Shown: positions 8,243 to 16,960 of the stretch, piece by piece
Numbering within the stretch: the stretch's first letter is position 1
Layout of the letters: the number at the start of each line of letters is the position of its first letter
Made by a program: the position numbers and the translations under genes
Source of the DNA: Streptomyces jeddahensis
Lineage (GTDB): Bacteria > Actinomycetota > Actinomycetes > Streptomycetales > Streptomycetaceae
Direction of reading: 5' to 3'
DNA length: 64,000 bases
Assembly: GCF_001642995.1 (NCBI RefSeq)
Contig: NZ_LOHS01000072.1
Coordinates: 88,704-152,703, forward strand
Notes under the pieces: generated by a model
Databases searched by the model: none
Told to the model about the DNA's origin: nothing
Seen by the model: only the letters and a program-made list of their open reading frames with translations

Positions 8243-9472
8243 TCAGCCGATGACCTGGTATCCCGCCTGCCGCAGTGCCGCGCCCACCTCGGCGCAGTGC
8301 TCCGGTCCCTTCGTCTCCAGATGCAGCTCGACCTCCGCCTCCGTGAGCCCGAGCCGGGGATCGGTCCGTACGTGACTCACATCGAGGACGTTAGCGTCGA
8401 CCACTGACAACACCCCGAGGAGCGTGGCCAGGGCACCGGGACGGTCCGTGAGCCGGAGCCGTACCGCGAGATACCGGCCCGCGGCAGCCATGCCGTGCCG
8501 CAGGATCCGCTGCATCAGCAGCGGATCGACGTTGCCGCCGGACAGCAGCGCCACCACCGGCCCCTCGAAGGTCTCCGGACGGCTCAGCAGGGCCGCGACC
8601 GGACTCGCGCCGGCCGGCTCGACGACCATCTTGGCCCTCTCCAGGCAGAGCAGCAGCGCGCTGGACAGCTCGTCCTCCGAAACGGTCCGCACCTCGTCCA
8701 CGTACTGCTCGATGATCCGGAACGGCACGTCGCCCGGCCGCCCCACCTTGATGCCGTCGGCCATCGTCGCCGGGTTCTCCACCGTCACCGGGCGCCCGGC
8801 CGCGAGCGAGAGCGGATAGGCGGCCGCGCCCGCCGCCTGGACGCCGACCACCTTCACCTCGGGGCGCAGCGTCTTCACGGCGACGGCGATGCCCGCCGCG
8901 AGACCGCCGCCGCCGATGCCGACGACGATCGTCCGCACCTCGGGGCACTGCTCCAGGATCTCCAGGCCGACGGTGCCCTGCCCCGCGATGATGTCCGGGT
9001 GGTCGAAGGGGTGGATGAACACGGCGCCCGTCTCGGCCGCGTACTCCTTCGCGGCGGCCAGCGAGTCGTCCACGACCTGCCCGTGCAGCCGCACCTCGGC
9101 GCCGTAGTCCCGGGTCGCCGCCACCTTCGGCAGCGGGGCGCCGACCGGCATGAAGACGGTCGAGTGCACGCCCAGCAGGGACGACGCGAGCGCGACGCCC
9201 TGCGCGTGGTTGCCGGCGCTCGCCGCGACGACCCCGGCCGCGCGCTCCTCCGGGAGCAGCCCTGCTATCCGCACGTACGCGCCGCGCAGCTTGAACGAGC
9301 CCGTGCGCTGCAGGTTCTCGCATTTGAGGTGGACCGGCGCGCCGACCAGACCGGACAGATGTCTACTGCCCTCCATCGGGGTTACCCGGGCCACGCCCGC
9401 GAGCATCTTCTGGGCTCCGCGGACGTCGTCGAGGGTGACCGTCGGAAAGGAGTCAGCCGTGCTGTAGCTCAT
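8243..9472 (-). CDS. ilvA: threonine ammonia-lyase (threonine dehydratase)
   Basis: PLP enzyme that deaminates threonine to 2-oxobutanoate, the first step toward isoleucine and a source of propionyl-CoA precursors. 409 residues from ATG 9472. The Schiff-base lysine is Lys61 in RTGSFKLRGA, and the glycine loop is GIGGGGLAAG. An ACT-like regulatory domain occupies about 330-409. One ACT domain and this length fit either the biosynthetic or the catabolic form. It is divergent from a MarR-type regulator, with about 130 bp between them. S. coelicolor has ilvA in the same place, from memory. Confidence 0.93.
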   Translation of the reverse strand: MSYSTADSFPTVTLDDVRGAQKMLAGVARVTPMEGSRHLSGLVGAPVHLKCENLQRTGSFKLRGAYVRIAGLLPEERAAGVVAASAGNHAQGVALASSLLGVHSTVFMPVGAPLPKVAATRDYGAEVRLHGQVVDDSLAAAKEYAAETGAVFIHPFDHPDIIAGQGTVGLEILEQCPEVRTIVVGIGGGGLAAGIAVAVKTLRPEVKVVGVQAAGAAAYPLSLAAGRPVTVENPATMADGIKVGRPGDVPFRIIEQYVDEVRTVSEDELSSALLLCLERAKMVVEPAGASPVAALLSRPETFEGPVVALLSGGNVDPLLMQRILRHGMAAAGRYLAVRLRLTDRPGALATLLGVLSVVDANVLDVSHVRTDPRLGLTEAEVELHLETKGPEHCAEVGAALRQAGYQVIG

Positions 9473-9604
9473 GTCGGTCAGTCTCGCAGCTCACGCCGGG
9501 GGCCTCCCAGCATGGACGGGTTTGGCCAGCGCCGGTACGGTCCGTGCCCTAGCCGCGTACTCTGTCCCCCAACCCACCACCCACGCACGAATTGAGCCCC
9601 GGCC

Positions 9605-10129
9605 ATGCCCACAACACAGGACTTGTCGATGGACATGACGACCGCCGGAGACGCCGGTCTCCTCGACACACTGCAGCACGAGGTCGCCGTGTTCGCACGC
9701 CGCGCCGAACAGACCCGGCTCGGCGGGGTCGGGCAGGTACGCAACTCCATGGACCGCGCCGCGTATCTGCTGCTCAACCGCCTCGACAAAGAAGGCCCGA
9801 TGGGCGTCAAGGCGCTCGCCGCCAGCATGGGCATCGACTCCTCGACGGTCACCCGGCAGGTGGCTCCGCTCGTCGACACCGGGCTGGTGAAGCGCACGTC
9901 GCATCCCGAGGACGGGCGTGCGGTCGTGCTCCAGCTGTCGCCGCGCGGGCACGCCAGGCTCGACGAGGTGCGGTCGTCGCGGCGCGAGCTCATGGCGCAG
10001 CTGACGCAGGACTGGGCGCCGGAGGAGCGGGAGACGTTCTGTGCGCTGCTCACTCGCTTCAATACGGCGTTGTCGGCCCGCATGGCGGGCCAGCCGGCCG
10101 TTGCCGGGGAGGCCCCGGCGGCCTCCTGA
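9605..10129 (+). CDS. MarR-family transcriptional regulator
   Basis: 174 residues from the ATG at 9605. An ATG at 9629 has a better-placed AGGA (7 bases upstream) and would give 166 residues. The winged helix-turn-helix sits around MGVKALAASMGIDSSTVTRQ, followed by the wing with the conserved DGRAVVLQLSPRG. MarR proteins bind as dimers to short palindromes and usually respond to phenolic or oxidative ligands. It is divergent from ilvA, and its own terminator follows at 10143, so it is monocistronic. The target is unknown. Confidence 0.88.
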   Translation: MPTTQDLSMDMTTAGDAGLLDTLQHEVAVFARRAEQTRLGGVGQVRNSMDRAAYLLLNRLDKEGPMGVKALAASMGIDSSTVTRQVAPLVDTGLVKRTSHPEDGRAVVLQLSPRGHARLDEVRSSRRELMAQLTQDWAPEERETFCALLTRFNTALSARMAGQPAVAGEAPAAS

Positions 10130-10142
10130 ACCGGCCACCATC

Positions 10143-10167
10143 GGGGCCGCCCTTTTCGGGCGGCCCC
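10143..10167. terminator. terminator after the MarR gene
   Basis: GGGGCCGCCC and GGGCGGCCCC pair perfectly over 10 bp around the 5-base loop TTTTC. Confidence 0.85.
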
Positions 10168-10168
10168 C

Positions 10169-10198
10169 TACGTATACGTATGTATACGTGCGTATACG
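10169..10198. repeat. alternating pyrimidine-purine tract with three GTATAC boxes
   Basis: Thirty bases alternate strictly pyrimidine-purine and contain three GTATAC palindromes spaced exactly 10 bp apart (boxes start at 10172, 10182 and 10192). Such tracts can form Z-DNA, and the spacing places the boxes on one helical face. It lies directly after the MarR terminator. Confidence 0.7.
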
Positions 10199-10262
10199 GC
10201 GCGCCGTACGTCGTGGGCTGCGCCCCCGGAAGCTGCGCTGACGCCGTACGCGAGGCACCCGC

Positions 10263-10314
10263 CGTCGTGGGTTGTGCCCACCCGTTCCGCCTTGCGGAAC
10301 GATTGCCCACAACG
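10263..10314 (-). repeat. dispersed extragenic hairpin repeat, copy 1
   Basis: Reading the minus strand gives GTTGTGGGCAATCGTTCCGC, then a GGCGGAACG arm and GTGGGCACAACCCACGA. The same element recurs at 41827-41883 and, modified, at 55183-55278. It is palindromic and always extragenic, like the dispersed stem-loop repeats of Streptomyces. Confidence 0.8.
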
Positions 10315-10672
10315 GGACGGGAGCGGCGCGGCCGCCCACAGCAGTCACCGGCCACGGCCGGTGCCGCCCGCGTGCCGAAGGGGACGTGGCGGGATGTGCG
10401 CCCGCAGCGGCTGGCGCAACCGTAGGGCTCCCTTCAACGACGTACGGCTCGGCGCCAGACCGAGGACGTACATCCCGGCGCGGCCCCGACCCAACCACCG
10501 GCGGTAGGCGCACCGGCACGGACCCGCAGACGCATGGCAGCCCCCGCCACCCACCGGCAGAAGGCGCACCGGCGCAGACCCGCAGGCGCCGTGCCCTTGA
10601 CCGGCGGTGGCCGTCTGGCCTCATATGAGATCGGGGTTCCGTCCGTGCGGGACCCCGAGGCGGGAGGCGCGC
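10315..10672. repeat. intergenic region with an imperfect 39-bp direct repeat
   Basis: No gene is supported between the dispersed repeat and the sigma-like gene. The 39-bp units at 10495-10533 and 10551-10589 are about 85 percent identical; both begin CCACCGGC and contain GGCGCACCGGC and ACCCGCAG. The region should also carry the promoter of the sigma-like gene. Confidence 0.6.
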
Positions 10673-11254
10673 TTGCGACGACGACAGGCGTCCCAGGACG
10701 CCCGCCGGGCCCGTGAGTTCGAGACTTTCGTCGCGGGCGCGGCAGGGCGGCTGCTGCATGCCGCCACACTGCTCACCGCGGAGGCGCGCGACGACAACCC
10801 ACGCGCGCGGGCCCTGTTGACCGCATCCCTCGCGCACACCTACGCCACCTGGGACCGGCTGCGCGGCGAGGACCCGTACGACCGCGCCCGCCAGCAGCTC
10901 GCCATCCGCTACGCGCGCGGCGCCTGGCACCGGTACCGCGGCCACAGCGGGCTGCTGGAGCGGCTCGCACCCCAGGAACGGCTGATCCTCGTGCTGCGGA
11001 TGTACGAGGGCGTGGCCGAGGAGCAGACGGCGGCGCTGCTCGGGCTGCCCGTGGAGCGCGTACGGGCGATCTGCGCACGGGCGATATCGCTGCTGCTGCA
11101 CCCTCCGCGCGGACCGGCACCTAAGGCGACCGGACCGGACCCAGCCGCCCAACGAGGCCCAGCCGCCCAACCACGCACCGGCCCTGAAGCGGGCGCAGAC
11201 GCGGGCGCCGCCATGAACGGCGGGTCCACCCGCACAGAGGCGGCACCCTCATGA
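10673..11254 (+). CDS. RNA polymerase sigma-factor-like (sigma-70 region 4) protein
   Basis: 193 residues from the TTG at 10673, which has GGGAGG 5 bases upstream; an in-frame ATG at 10625 would add 16 residues but has no ribosome binding site. The fold resembles ECF/SigE-like regulators: a helical region 2-like part (AREFETFVAGAAGRLLHAAT), then a region 4-like helix-turn-helix around EEQTAALLGLPVERVRAICA. The C-terminal 50 residues are Pro/Ala/Gly-rich and disordered. It overlaps by 4 bases (ATGA) a small membrane protein gene, a layout like sigma/anti-sigma pairs. Region 2 is poorly conserved, so a non-sigma role remains possible. Confidence 0.75.
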   Translation: MRRRQASQDARRAREFETFVAGAAGRLLHAATLLTAEARDDNPRARALLTASLAHTYATWDRLRGEDPYDRARQQLAIRYARGAWHRYRGHSGLLERLAPQERLILVLRMYEGVAEEQTAALLGLPVERVRAICARAISLLLHPPRGPAPKATGPDPAAQRGPAAQPRTGPEAGADAGAAMNGGSTRTEAAPS

Positions 11255-11505
11255 ACCAGTCCCGCCGCAAAGAGGCGACGGTACGGCGGCTCCTGGAGGA
11301 GGCGTCACCGCCACCGGTGCCGCAGGAGCTGTACGCGGAAGCGGTGCGCCGCGGCGGCCGGCTGCTGCGCCGCAGGGCGGCGCTGCGCCGCGTCATGTGG
11401 CTGTTACTGCTGGCGGCGGCCGTCGCGTTCGTGGTGTGGGCCTCGACAGCCCGGCCCTGGGTGGAGCCGCCGTCGGAGACGACCCCACCGCTCACGGGCT
11501 GGTGA
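11251..11505 (+). CDS. small single-pass membrane protein, possible partner of the sigma-like protein
   Basis: 84 residues. An Arg-rich cytoplasmic N-terminus (about 1-47, including RRKEATVRRLLEEA) precedes one transmembrane helix (about 48-65) and a short outer tail. It is translationally coupled to the sigma-like gene by a 4-base overlap. The topology fits a minimal anti-sigma factor, but no HCC zinc motif is present, so this is inference from context. Confidence 0.7.
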   Translation: MNQSRRKEATVRRLLEEASPPPVPQELYAEAVRRGGRLLRRRAALRRVMWLLLLAAAVAFVVWASTARPWVEPPSETTPPLTGW

Positions 11506-11541
11506 CCCCGGAGGGGTCGCCGCGTCCGCTTACCGCAGGGC

Positions 11542-12702
11542 TTACCCCAGGGCCTGCTGCAGATCCGCCAGCAGATCGTCCACGGCCTCGATGCCCACCG
11601 ACAGCCGTACGAGATCGGCCGGCACCTCGAGGGCCGAGCCGGCGGCCGACGCGTGCGTCATACGCCCAGGGTGCTCGATCAGCGACTCGACACCGCCAAG
11701 GGACTCACCGAGCGTGAACAGCTTCGCGCGGTTGCACACCTCGACGGCCGCCTCCTCGCCGCCCTCGACCTGGAACGACACCATGCCACCGAAGGCCCGC
11801 ATCTGCTTGGCGGCGACCTCGTGACCGGGGTGCTCGGGAAGGCCCGGGTACAGAACGCGCGTCACGCGCGCGTGCCGCGTCAGCATCTCCGCGATCCGCC
11901 CGGCGTTCTCGCTGTGCCGGTCCATGCGTACGCCGAGCGTCTTGATGCCGCGCAGCACCAGCCACGAGTCGAAGGGCCCGGCGACCGCGCCCATCGCGTT
12001 CTGGTGGTACGCCAGCTCGTCGCCCAGGGCCGCGTCGCTGACGACGAGGGCGCCGCCGACCACGTCCGAGTGGCCGCCCATGTACTTGGTGAGCGAGTGC
12101 ACGACGACGTCCGCGCCCAGCGCGAGCGGCTGCTGCAGATAGGGCGTCGCGAAGGTGTTGTCGACGATCAGCCGCGCGCCGGCGGACCGCGCGACGTCCG
12201 CGACCGCGGCGATGTCGGTGATGCCCAGCAGCGGGTTGGAGGGCGTCTCGACCCAGATCGCCTTCGTACGCGGCGTGATCGCGGCCCGCACCTGGGCCGG
12301 GTCGGAGGTGTCCGCCACCGACCACTCGACGCCCCACCGCGAGACGACCTTGGCGAAGAGGCGGAACGTGCCGCCGTACGCGTCGTTGGGGATGACCACG
12401 TGGTCGCCGGGCGTCAGCAGCGTGCGCAGCAGGCAGTCCTCGGCGGCCAGCCCGGACGCGAACGCGAGCCCGCGGCTGCCGCCCTCCACGGCGGCGAGGT
12501 TCTCCTCGAGGGCGGTCCTGGTGGGGTTCGCGCTGCGGCTGTACTCGTAGCCGCCGCGCAGCCCGCCGACACCGTCCTGCTTGTAGGTGGACACCTGGTA
12601 GATCGGCGGGACGACCGCGCCGGTGAGGGGATCCGCGGTGTTGCCCGCGTGGATCGCCACGGTCTCGAAACTGTGCCTGCTGTGCCTGTCGCTCATGGGC
12701 AC
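11542..12702 (-). CDS. metB: cystathionine gamma-synthase / gamma-lyase family enzyme
   Basis: PLP-dependent Cys/Met metabolism enzyme of 386 residues, normal length. It joins O-acyl-homoserine and cysteine to cystathionine (synthase) or cleaves cystathionine (lyase). The Schiff-base lysine is in HSLTKYMGGHSD; the conserved YSRSANPTR and VETPSNPLLGI motifs bind PLP and substrate. Synthase and lyase cannot be told apart by eye. It starts MPMSDRHSRH, and the second Met at 12696 is also possible. It converges on the sigma-like pair and is divergent from the membrane protein gene at 12843. Confidence 0.9.
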   Translation of the reverse strand: MPMSDRHSRHSFETVAIHAGNTADPLTGAVVPPIYQVSTYKQDGVGGLRGGYEYSRSANPTRTALEENLAAVEGGSRGLAFASGLAAEDCLLRTLLTPGDHVVIPNDAYGGTFRLFAKVVSRWGVEWSVADTSDPAQVRAAITPRTKAIWVETPSNPLLGITDIAAVADVARSAGARLIVDNTFATPYLQQPLALGADVVVHSLTKYMGGHSDVVGGALVVSDAALGDELAYHQNAMGAVAGPFDSWLVLRGIKTLGVRMDRHSENAGRIAEMLTRHARVTRVLYPGLPEHPGHEVAAKQMRAFGGMVSFQVEGGEEAAVEVCNRAKLFTLGESLGGVESLIEHPGRMTHASAAGSALEVPADLVRLSVGIEAVDDLLADLQQALG

Positions 12703-12842
12703 CGAGGGTAGTGCGGGACGGGGGTTTCCGACGTGTTGGCCGGTCCCGGCCGGGGTGGGTGGCGGACCTGCCGGAAGGTTCCCGCACGGGTGGTCGCCGA
12801 CCCGTTGGCCAATTGTCGTACCCGTCTGGTTCGCTTGGAGGC

Positions 12843-13961
12843 ATGGAGATTCTCTGGGCCCTCTTCGCGCTGCTCATGATCGGGTTCATCGTCGGGCCGG
12901 TCATGTACCGCAGGCGCGGCGTGATCCGCCAGGTCGCCCCCGGCTCGCCGGACGCCGCCGACCCGGCGGACTACGGCTTCGTACGGCAGGAGCTGCTGGA
13001 CATCCGGATGCCGGGGCCCGACCAGGACCTCCTGGACGTACTGGACCTGGTGCAGCGCACGCAGGACTGGCGGGCCGCGTCGCAGCTGCTCGCGGGCACG
13101 GAGGCGGACGGCGAGGTGCGCTGGCAGCGGGTCCAGGCGTTCGCGGGAGCGGCCTCGCTGGAGCTGCAGCAGCGGCCCGGCGGCGTCTCCGAACAGCCCG
13201 GCGGGCAGTGGCTGCGGGTATGGCGAGCCGAGGCGCCGAAGGACGCGGGCGGCGCCGCGGTGCACGCCGAGTTCCTGGTGCAGCAGGCGTGGCGCACGGC
13301 CGCCTCCGGTACGGACGAGTTCCGGATCATCCTCGAGGAGGCGCGGAAGGCGTGCGCGGAGGCGGCCCTGCTCGCCCCCGGCGACCCGATCCCGTACATC
13401 ATCGAGCTCTCCATCGCCCGCGGACTGGCCTATCCGCAGCAGGAGTTCGAGCAGCTCTGGCTGAAGATCCTGGACCGCGCGCCGTCCCACATGGGGGCGC
13501 ATCTCGCGGCGCTCCACTACTGGTGCGAGAAGTGGCACGGCTCGCGCGACCTGGCGCACTCCTTCGCGGAGGCCGCGGCGTCCCGCGCCCCGAGCGGCTC
13601 GCTGCTCGCGGCCCTGCCGCTCTTCGCGGTGTTCGAGCACCTGCCCGAGGTGGAGCTCGTCCGCGGCTTCTACCAGAGCGAGGTCGTGACCAAGGCCGTC
13701 CACGGCGCGCTCTTCGCGGTGCAGGCGGCGCGCCCGGACGACCCGATGCTGTCCCACGTCCGCCATCTGCTGGTCTTCTTCCTTGTCCGCTCGGAGCGCT
13801 GGGGGGAGGCCATGAACCAGCTGGTGCACATCGACGGCCACGTGGGCGCCCTGCCCTGGACGCTCTCCGCCGACCCGGCCGCGGACTACGCGGTGTACCG
13901 CGCGCTGGCGGTGGCGGGGTACGAGGCGAACGGGGGGAGCCCGGCGACGCTGCTGCGCTGA
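12843..13961 (+). CDS. membrane-anchored helical protein, paralogue of the 15775-16881 product
   Basis: 372 residues from the ATG at 12843, chosen because it opens directly into a membrane helix (MEILWALFALLMIGFIVGPV). The cytoplasmic part is all-helical and TPR-like. Conserved blocks shared with its paralogue include HLAALHYWCEKWHGSRDLAH (about 222-241) and the PYIIELSIARGLAYP segment. No catalytic motif is visible and I do not recognise a named function; DUF4034 is a possibility to test. It is followed by an M48 protease gene and then by the paralogue, all in one direction, so the three probably work together at the membrane. Confidence 0.75.
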   Translation: MEILWALFALLMIGFIVGPVMYRRRGVIRQVAPGSPDAADPADYGFVRQELLDIRMPGPDQDLLDVLDLVQRTQDWRAASQLLAGTEADGEVRWQRVQAFAGAASLELQQRPGGVSEQPGGQWLRVWRAEAPKDAGGAAVHAEFLVQQAWRTAASGTDEFRIILEEARKACAEAALLAPGDPIPYIIELSIARGLAYPQQEFEQLWLKILDRAPSHMGAHLAALHYWCEKWHGSRDLAHSFAEAAASRAPSGSLLAALPLFAVFEHLPEVELVRGFYQSEVVTKAVHGALFAVQAARPDDPMLSHVRHLLVFFLVRSERWGEAMNQLVHIDGHVGALPWTLSADPAADYAVYRALAVAGYEANGGSPATLLR

Positions 13962-14088
13962 GCCGGCGACGGGCTCGTTGGATGCACGTAGGACCCGAAC
14001 ACCTTTGCGGCACCGCCCGGCGGTAGGGCATACTCCGGTTCCCCCCACGTCAATTTGCCATGTCCCATTCCGTGGGGAGAACTGCCCG

Positions 14089-15687
14089 ATGGGCGCAACC
14101 CTGCGCGCAGTGCGCGCCCTCGTCCTGCTCGCCGGCTTCTATCTGCTCGGCTTCGTCATGCTCGGCGCCCTCGTCGCCGCCGACTGGGCCGCCGCGCAGA
14201 CCAGCGTCGGCAGCGCCTACGTGAAGATCTGGATCCTCAGCGCGCTCCTGGCGATCCCCATCGTGCAGGGAATGTTCGCCCTCCGCACGCCGAAGGCCGA
14301 ACCACTGGCCGGCCTGCCCGTCACCGAGCAGCAGGAGCCCGCGCTCTGGGCCGCCGTACGCGCCCTGGCCGAGCAGACGGGCACCCGCGCGCCCGACGAG
14401 ATTCTCCTCACCGGTGATGTGAACGCGGCCGTGTCCGAGGACGCGACGTTCCTCGGCCTGAAGGCGGGCCGACGCCGCATGTACATCGGCCTCCCCCTGA
14501 TGACGGGACTGAGCGAACCGCAGCTGCAGGCTGTCCTGGCCCATGAGTTCGGGCACTACACACACCACGACACCCGGCTCTCGGCGATCACCCTGCGCGG
14601 CCGCCACCAGGTGATGCGCACGGTCGCCGCCCTGCACGAGCGATCCCGCAAGAAGATCGCCAAGGAACAGGCCAGGCAGGAGAAGAAGAACGCCAAGCGC
14701 GTCGCGCGCGGCAAGGAGGCGGCCGAGGTCGGCACCGGGGTGGCGGGCCTGAGTTACCGCCTCGCAGCCAAGCCCTTCCTCTGGTACGGCATCTTCTATC
14801 TGCGCGCCTCCCAGGGCGTGGGCCGGCAGCAGGAACTCGCTGCCGACCTGGCCGCCGCGCGCATCGTGGGACGCAACGCCACCGCGTCGGCGCTCCGCGA
14901 GATCCCCGTCCTCGACGCCGCCCACGACTTCTACATGCGGTCGTACGCGACCCTCGGCACCGGTGCCGGACTGCTGCCGCCGCCCGGCGAGGTCTTCGGC
15001 GGCCTGCGCCACCTCCTCGCCGGACGAGCCGCCGAGCTCGACGAGATGCGCCGCTCCACACCGGACGAGGAACTGTCCCCGTACGACTCCCACCCGCCCA
15101 TCGCCGAGCGGGTCGCCCGCATCGAGCAACTCCCCCACGACGGACGCACCCTGGCCGGCGCCCGTCCCGCCCTCGCCCTGCTCAGCGACCCCGCCCGCGC
15201 CTTCGTCGAGCTGGAGCACGCCACCCTCACCCCCGAGGCCCGGCAACTGCGCCGCGCGGCCGACTGGCCGTGGCTCGTCCACGAGTCGATGCTCTGGCAC
15301 GCCGACCAGGACGCCGAACCGCTGCGCCGGGCGATCGCCGACGTGCACGGCGGCGACGGCTCACTGGCGTCCTTCCTCGCCGCCGTCGAGGCCGGCCGGC
15401 TGTGGCAGGTGGCAGACCGGCTTCCCAAGTCGGAGGAGGCGGGGGCCGCCACGGGCCGCGCCGCCCGCGAGTTCGTACGCCCCCAGCTGCGCGCCCGTCT
15501 CTCCCGCCTGGTCGCCGTGGAACTGGTCCGGCTCGGCTGGGCCCACTGGGAGCTGTCCTGGACCGACTCGGCGAAGCTGCGCCTGCCGGACGGCTACGAA
15601 GAGTGGCTGAAGTCCGCGCTGGACGCCGCAGTGGCAGACGTACCGGACACGCGGGAACTGCGCCGGCTGCTGACGCCCGCGGGCTGA
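14089..15687 (+). CDS. M48 family zinc metalloprotease (HtpX/Ste24-like)
   Basis: Membrane protease of 532 residues from the ATG at 14089, with GGGGAGA upstream. Two N-terminal membrane helices (about 6-30 and 43-60) precede the catalytic domain with HEFGH at His152-His156; the third ligand is probably a Glu in QQELAADLAAARI. A basic lysine-rich loop (about 185-205) links it to later helices. The long C-terminal part is helical and without known motif. M48 proteases degrade or mature membrane proteins. It is flanked by two paralogous anchored proteins at 12843 and 15775, candidates for partners or substrates. Confidence 0.9.
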   Translation: MGATLRAVRALVLLAGFYLLGFVMLGALVAADWAAAQTSVGSAYVKIWILSALLAIPIVQGMFALRTPKAEPLAGLPVTEQQEPALWAAVRALAEQTGTRAPDEILLTGDVNAAVSEDATFLGLKAGRRRMYIGLPLMTGLSEPQLQAVLAHEFGHYTHHDTRLSAITLRGRHQVMRTVAALHERSRKKIAKEQARQEKKNAKRVARGKEAAEVGTGVAGLSYRLAAKPFLWYGIFYLRASQGVGRQQELAADLAAARIVGRNATASALREIPVLDAAHDFYMRSYATLGTGAGLLPPPGEVFGGLRHLLAGRAAELDEMRRSTPDEELSPYDSHPPIAERVARIEQLPHDGRTLAGARPALALLSDPARAFVELEHATLTPEARQLRRAADWPWLVHESMLWHADQDAEPLRRAIADVHGGDGSLASFLAAVEAGRLWQVADRLPKSEEAGAATGRAAREFVRPQLRARLSRLVAVELVRLGWAHWELSWTDSAKLRLPDGYEEWLKSALDAAVADVPDTRELRRLLTPAG

Positions 15688-15774
15688 CGTACGCGCACCC
15701 GGCCTCACCGGTAGGACCGCAGTCACCGGCACTCGCTCACACCCACTGGCACTCACTGCTCAAGGAAGTCCCCC

Positions 15775-16881
15775 ATGGACCGCATCCTCCCTGTCATCGG
15801 GATCCTCGTCGGCGTCTACTTCTGGTACCGCAGACGGAAGGCCTCCGGCGGCGGACGTGTCCGCAACGGAGACCTTGCGAAGGCCGCCGCCCAACTGGGC
15901 TTCCTGCCCGCCGAACAGCTCGACACGGAGCGTTACCGCGCCCCCGAGCCGCACACCACGGCCGTCCTCGACGCCGTACGGGCCGGGAACTGGCAGGTGG
16001 GCGCCCAGTACCTGGCCGAGGCCGGACGCGACTGGCAGGAGCGCGACCGCCGCTCCAGTCTGCTGGCGCAGGAGGCCGTCAAGGACGACTCCTGGCTGCT
16101 GGCCTGGCGCACGGCGTACCCGCAGGATCCCGGCGCGGCCCTCGTCCACGCCGAGTCCCTCATCGACCTCGCCTGGGAGATCCGCGGCAGCGCGCAGGCC
16201 AAGCACACGACCCAGGAGCAGTTCGCGGGCTTCCACCGAGTCCTGGACCAGGCGCGCGAGGCCTGTGCGCAGGCCCAGGCGATGGCGGGCGACGACCCCT
16301 GCCCGTTCATCGTGGAGCTGCCACTGGCCATGGGCCTCGGCTATCCGCGCGCCGCGTTCGAGGAGATCTGGAACGAGATCGTCAAGCGCGACCCGTACCA
16401 CCTGGCCGCGCACACCGCCGCGCTCCAGTACTGGTGCGCCAAATGGCGCGGATCGCACGAGCTGGCAGAGTCCTTCGCCCGCACCGCGGCCGCGAAGGGC
16501 ACCCCCGGCCAGTTGCTGAGCGTGCTCCCGCTGTACGCGTACTTCGAGTACGAAATCGCCCACGACGACCTCGACGAGGACGAGTACTACAAGCGCCCGG
16601 AGATCGTCGCGGCGGTCGACGCCGCCCTGGTCGACGTCGCTGCGGCGGCCGCCGCGAATCCCGACGACTGGCGGATCCCCGGGGTCCGCCACATCCTGGC
16701 CAGTCTGCTGTTCTGGCAGGACCGCTACGAGGCGGCGGTCGAGCAGTTCCGCCTGGTGGACGGCTACATCGACACGGAGCCCTGGTCGTACGCGGGCGAC
16801 CGGGACGACATGATCGAGTCCTACGTCCGGGCCCGCGACTACAGCGCGGTGCAGGTGCTGAAGGCGCGCGGCGGAATCTGA
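15775..16881 (+). CDS. membrane-anchored helical protein, paralogue of the 12843-13961 product
   Basis: 368 residues. One short N-terminal membrane helix (ILPVIGILVGVYFWY) is followed by an Arg/Lys stretch and a cytoplasmic helical domain. It shares with its paralogue the segment around HLAAHTAALQYWCAKWRGSH and a PFIVELPLAMGLGYP-type block. No enzyme motif is seen. The last gene of the three-gene group with the M48 protease, it ends at the hairpin at 16902. Function unknown. Confidence 0.75.
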   Translation: MDRILPVIGILVGVYFWYRRRKASGGGRVRNGDLAKAAAQLGFLPAEQLDTERYRAPEPHTTAVLDAVRAGNWQVGAQYLAEAGRDWQERDRRSSLLAQEAVKDDSWLLAWRTAYPQDPGAALVHAESLIDLAWEIRGSAQAKHTTQEQFAGFHRVLDQAREACAQAQAMAGDDPCPFIVELPLAMGLGYPRAAFEEIWNEIVKRDPYHLAAHTAALQYWCAKWRGSHELAESFARTAAAKGTPGQLLSVLPLYAYFEYEIAHDDLDEDEYYKRPEIVAAVDAALVDVAAAAAANPDDWRIPGVRHILASLLFWQDRYEAAVEQFRLVDGYIDTEPWSYAGDRDDMIESYVRARDYSAVQVLKARGGI

Positions 16882-16901
16882 CACCCGGTCCGCACGTTGA
16901 A

Positions 16902-16936
16902 GGGGGTACCGCCGCACGTCGTGGGGCGGTACCCCC
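16902..16936. terminator. hairpin between the M48 group and msrA
   Basis: GGGGGTACCGCC at 16902-16913 pairs perfectly with GGCGGTACCCCC at 16925-16936 across an 11-base loop. It ends 24 bp before the msrA start, so msrA must have a promoter overlapping or just after it, or rely on read-through. Confidence 0.8.
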
Positions 16937-16960
16937 GCCCCCGCCTGCCAGGAGGAAGCC

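Noticed and set aside
12703..12842. S-adenosylmethionine riboswitch before metB
   Set aside because: The short divergent leader shows no SAM-type or other riboswitch helices.
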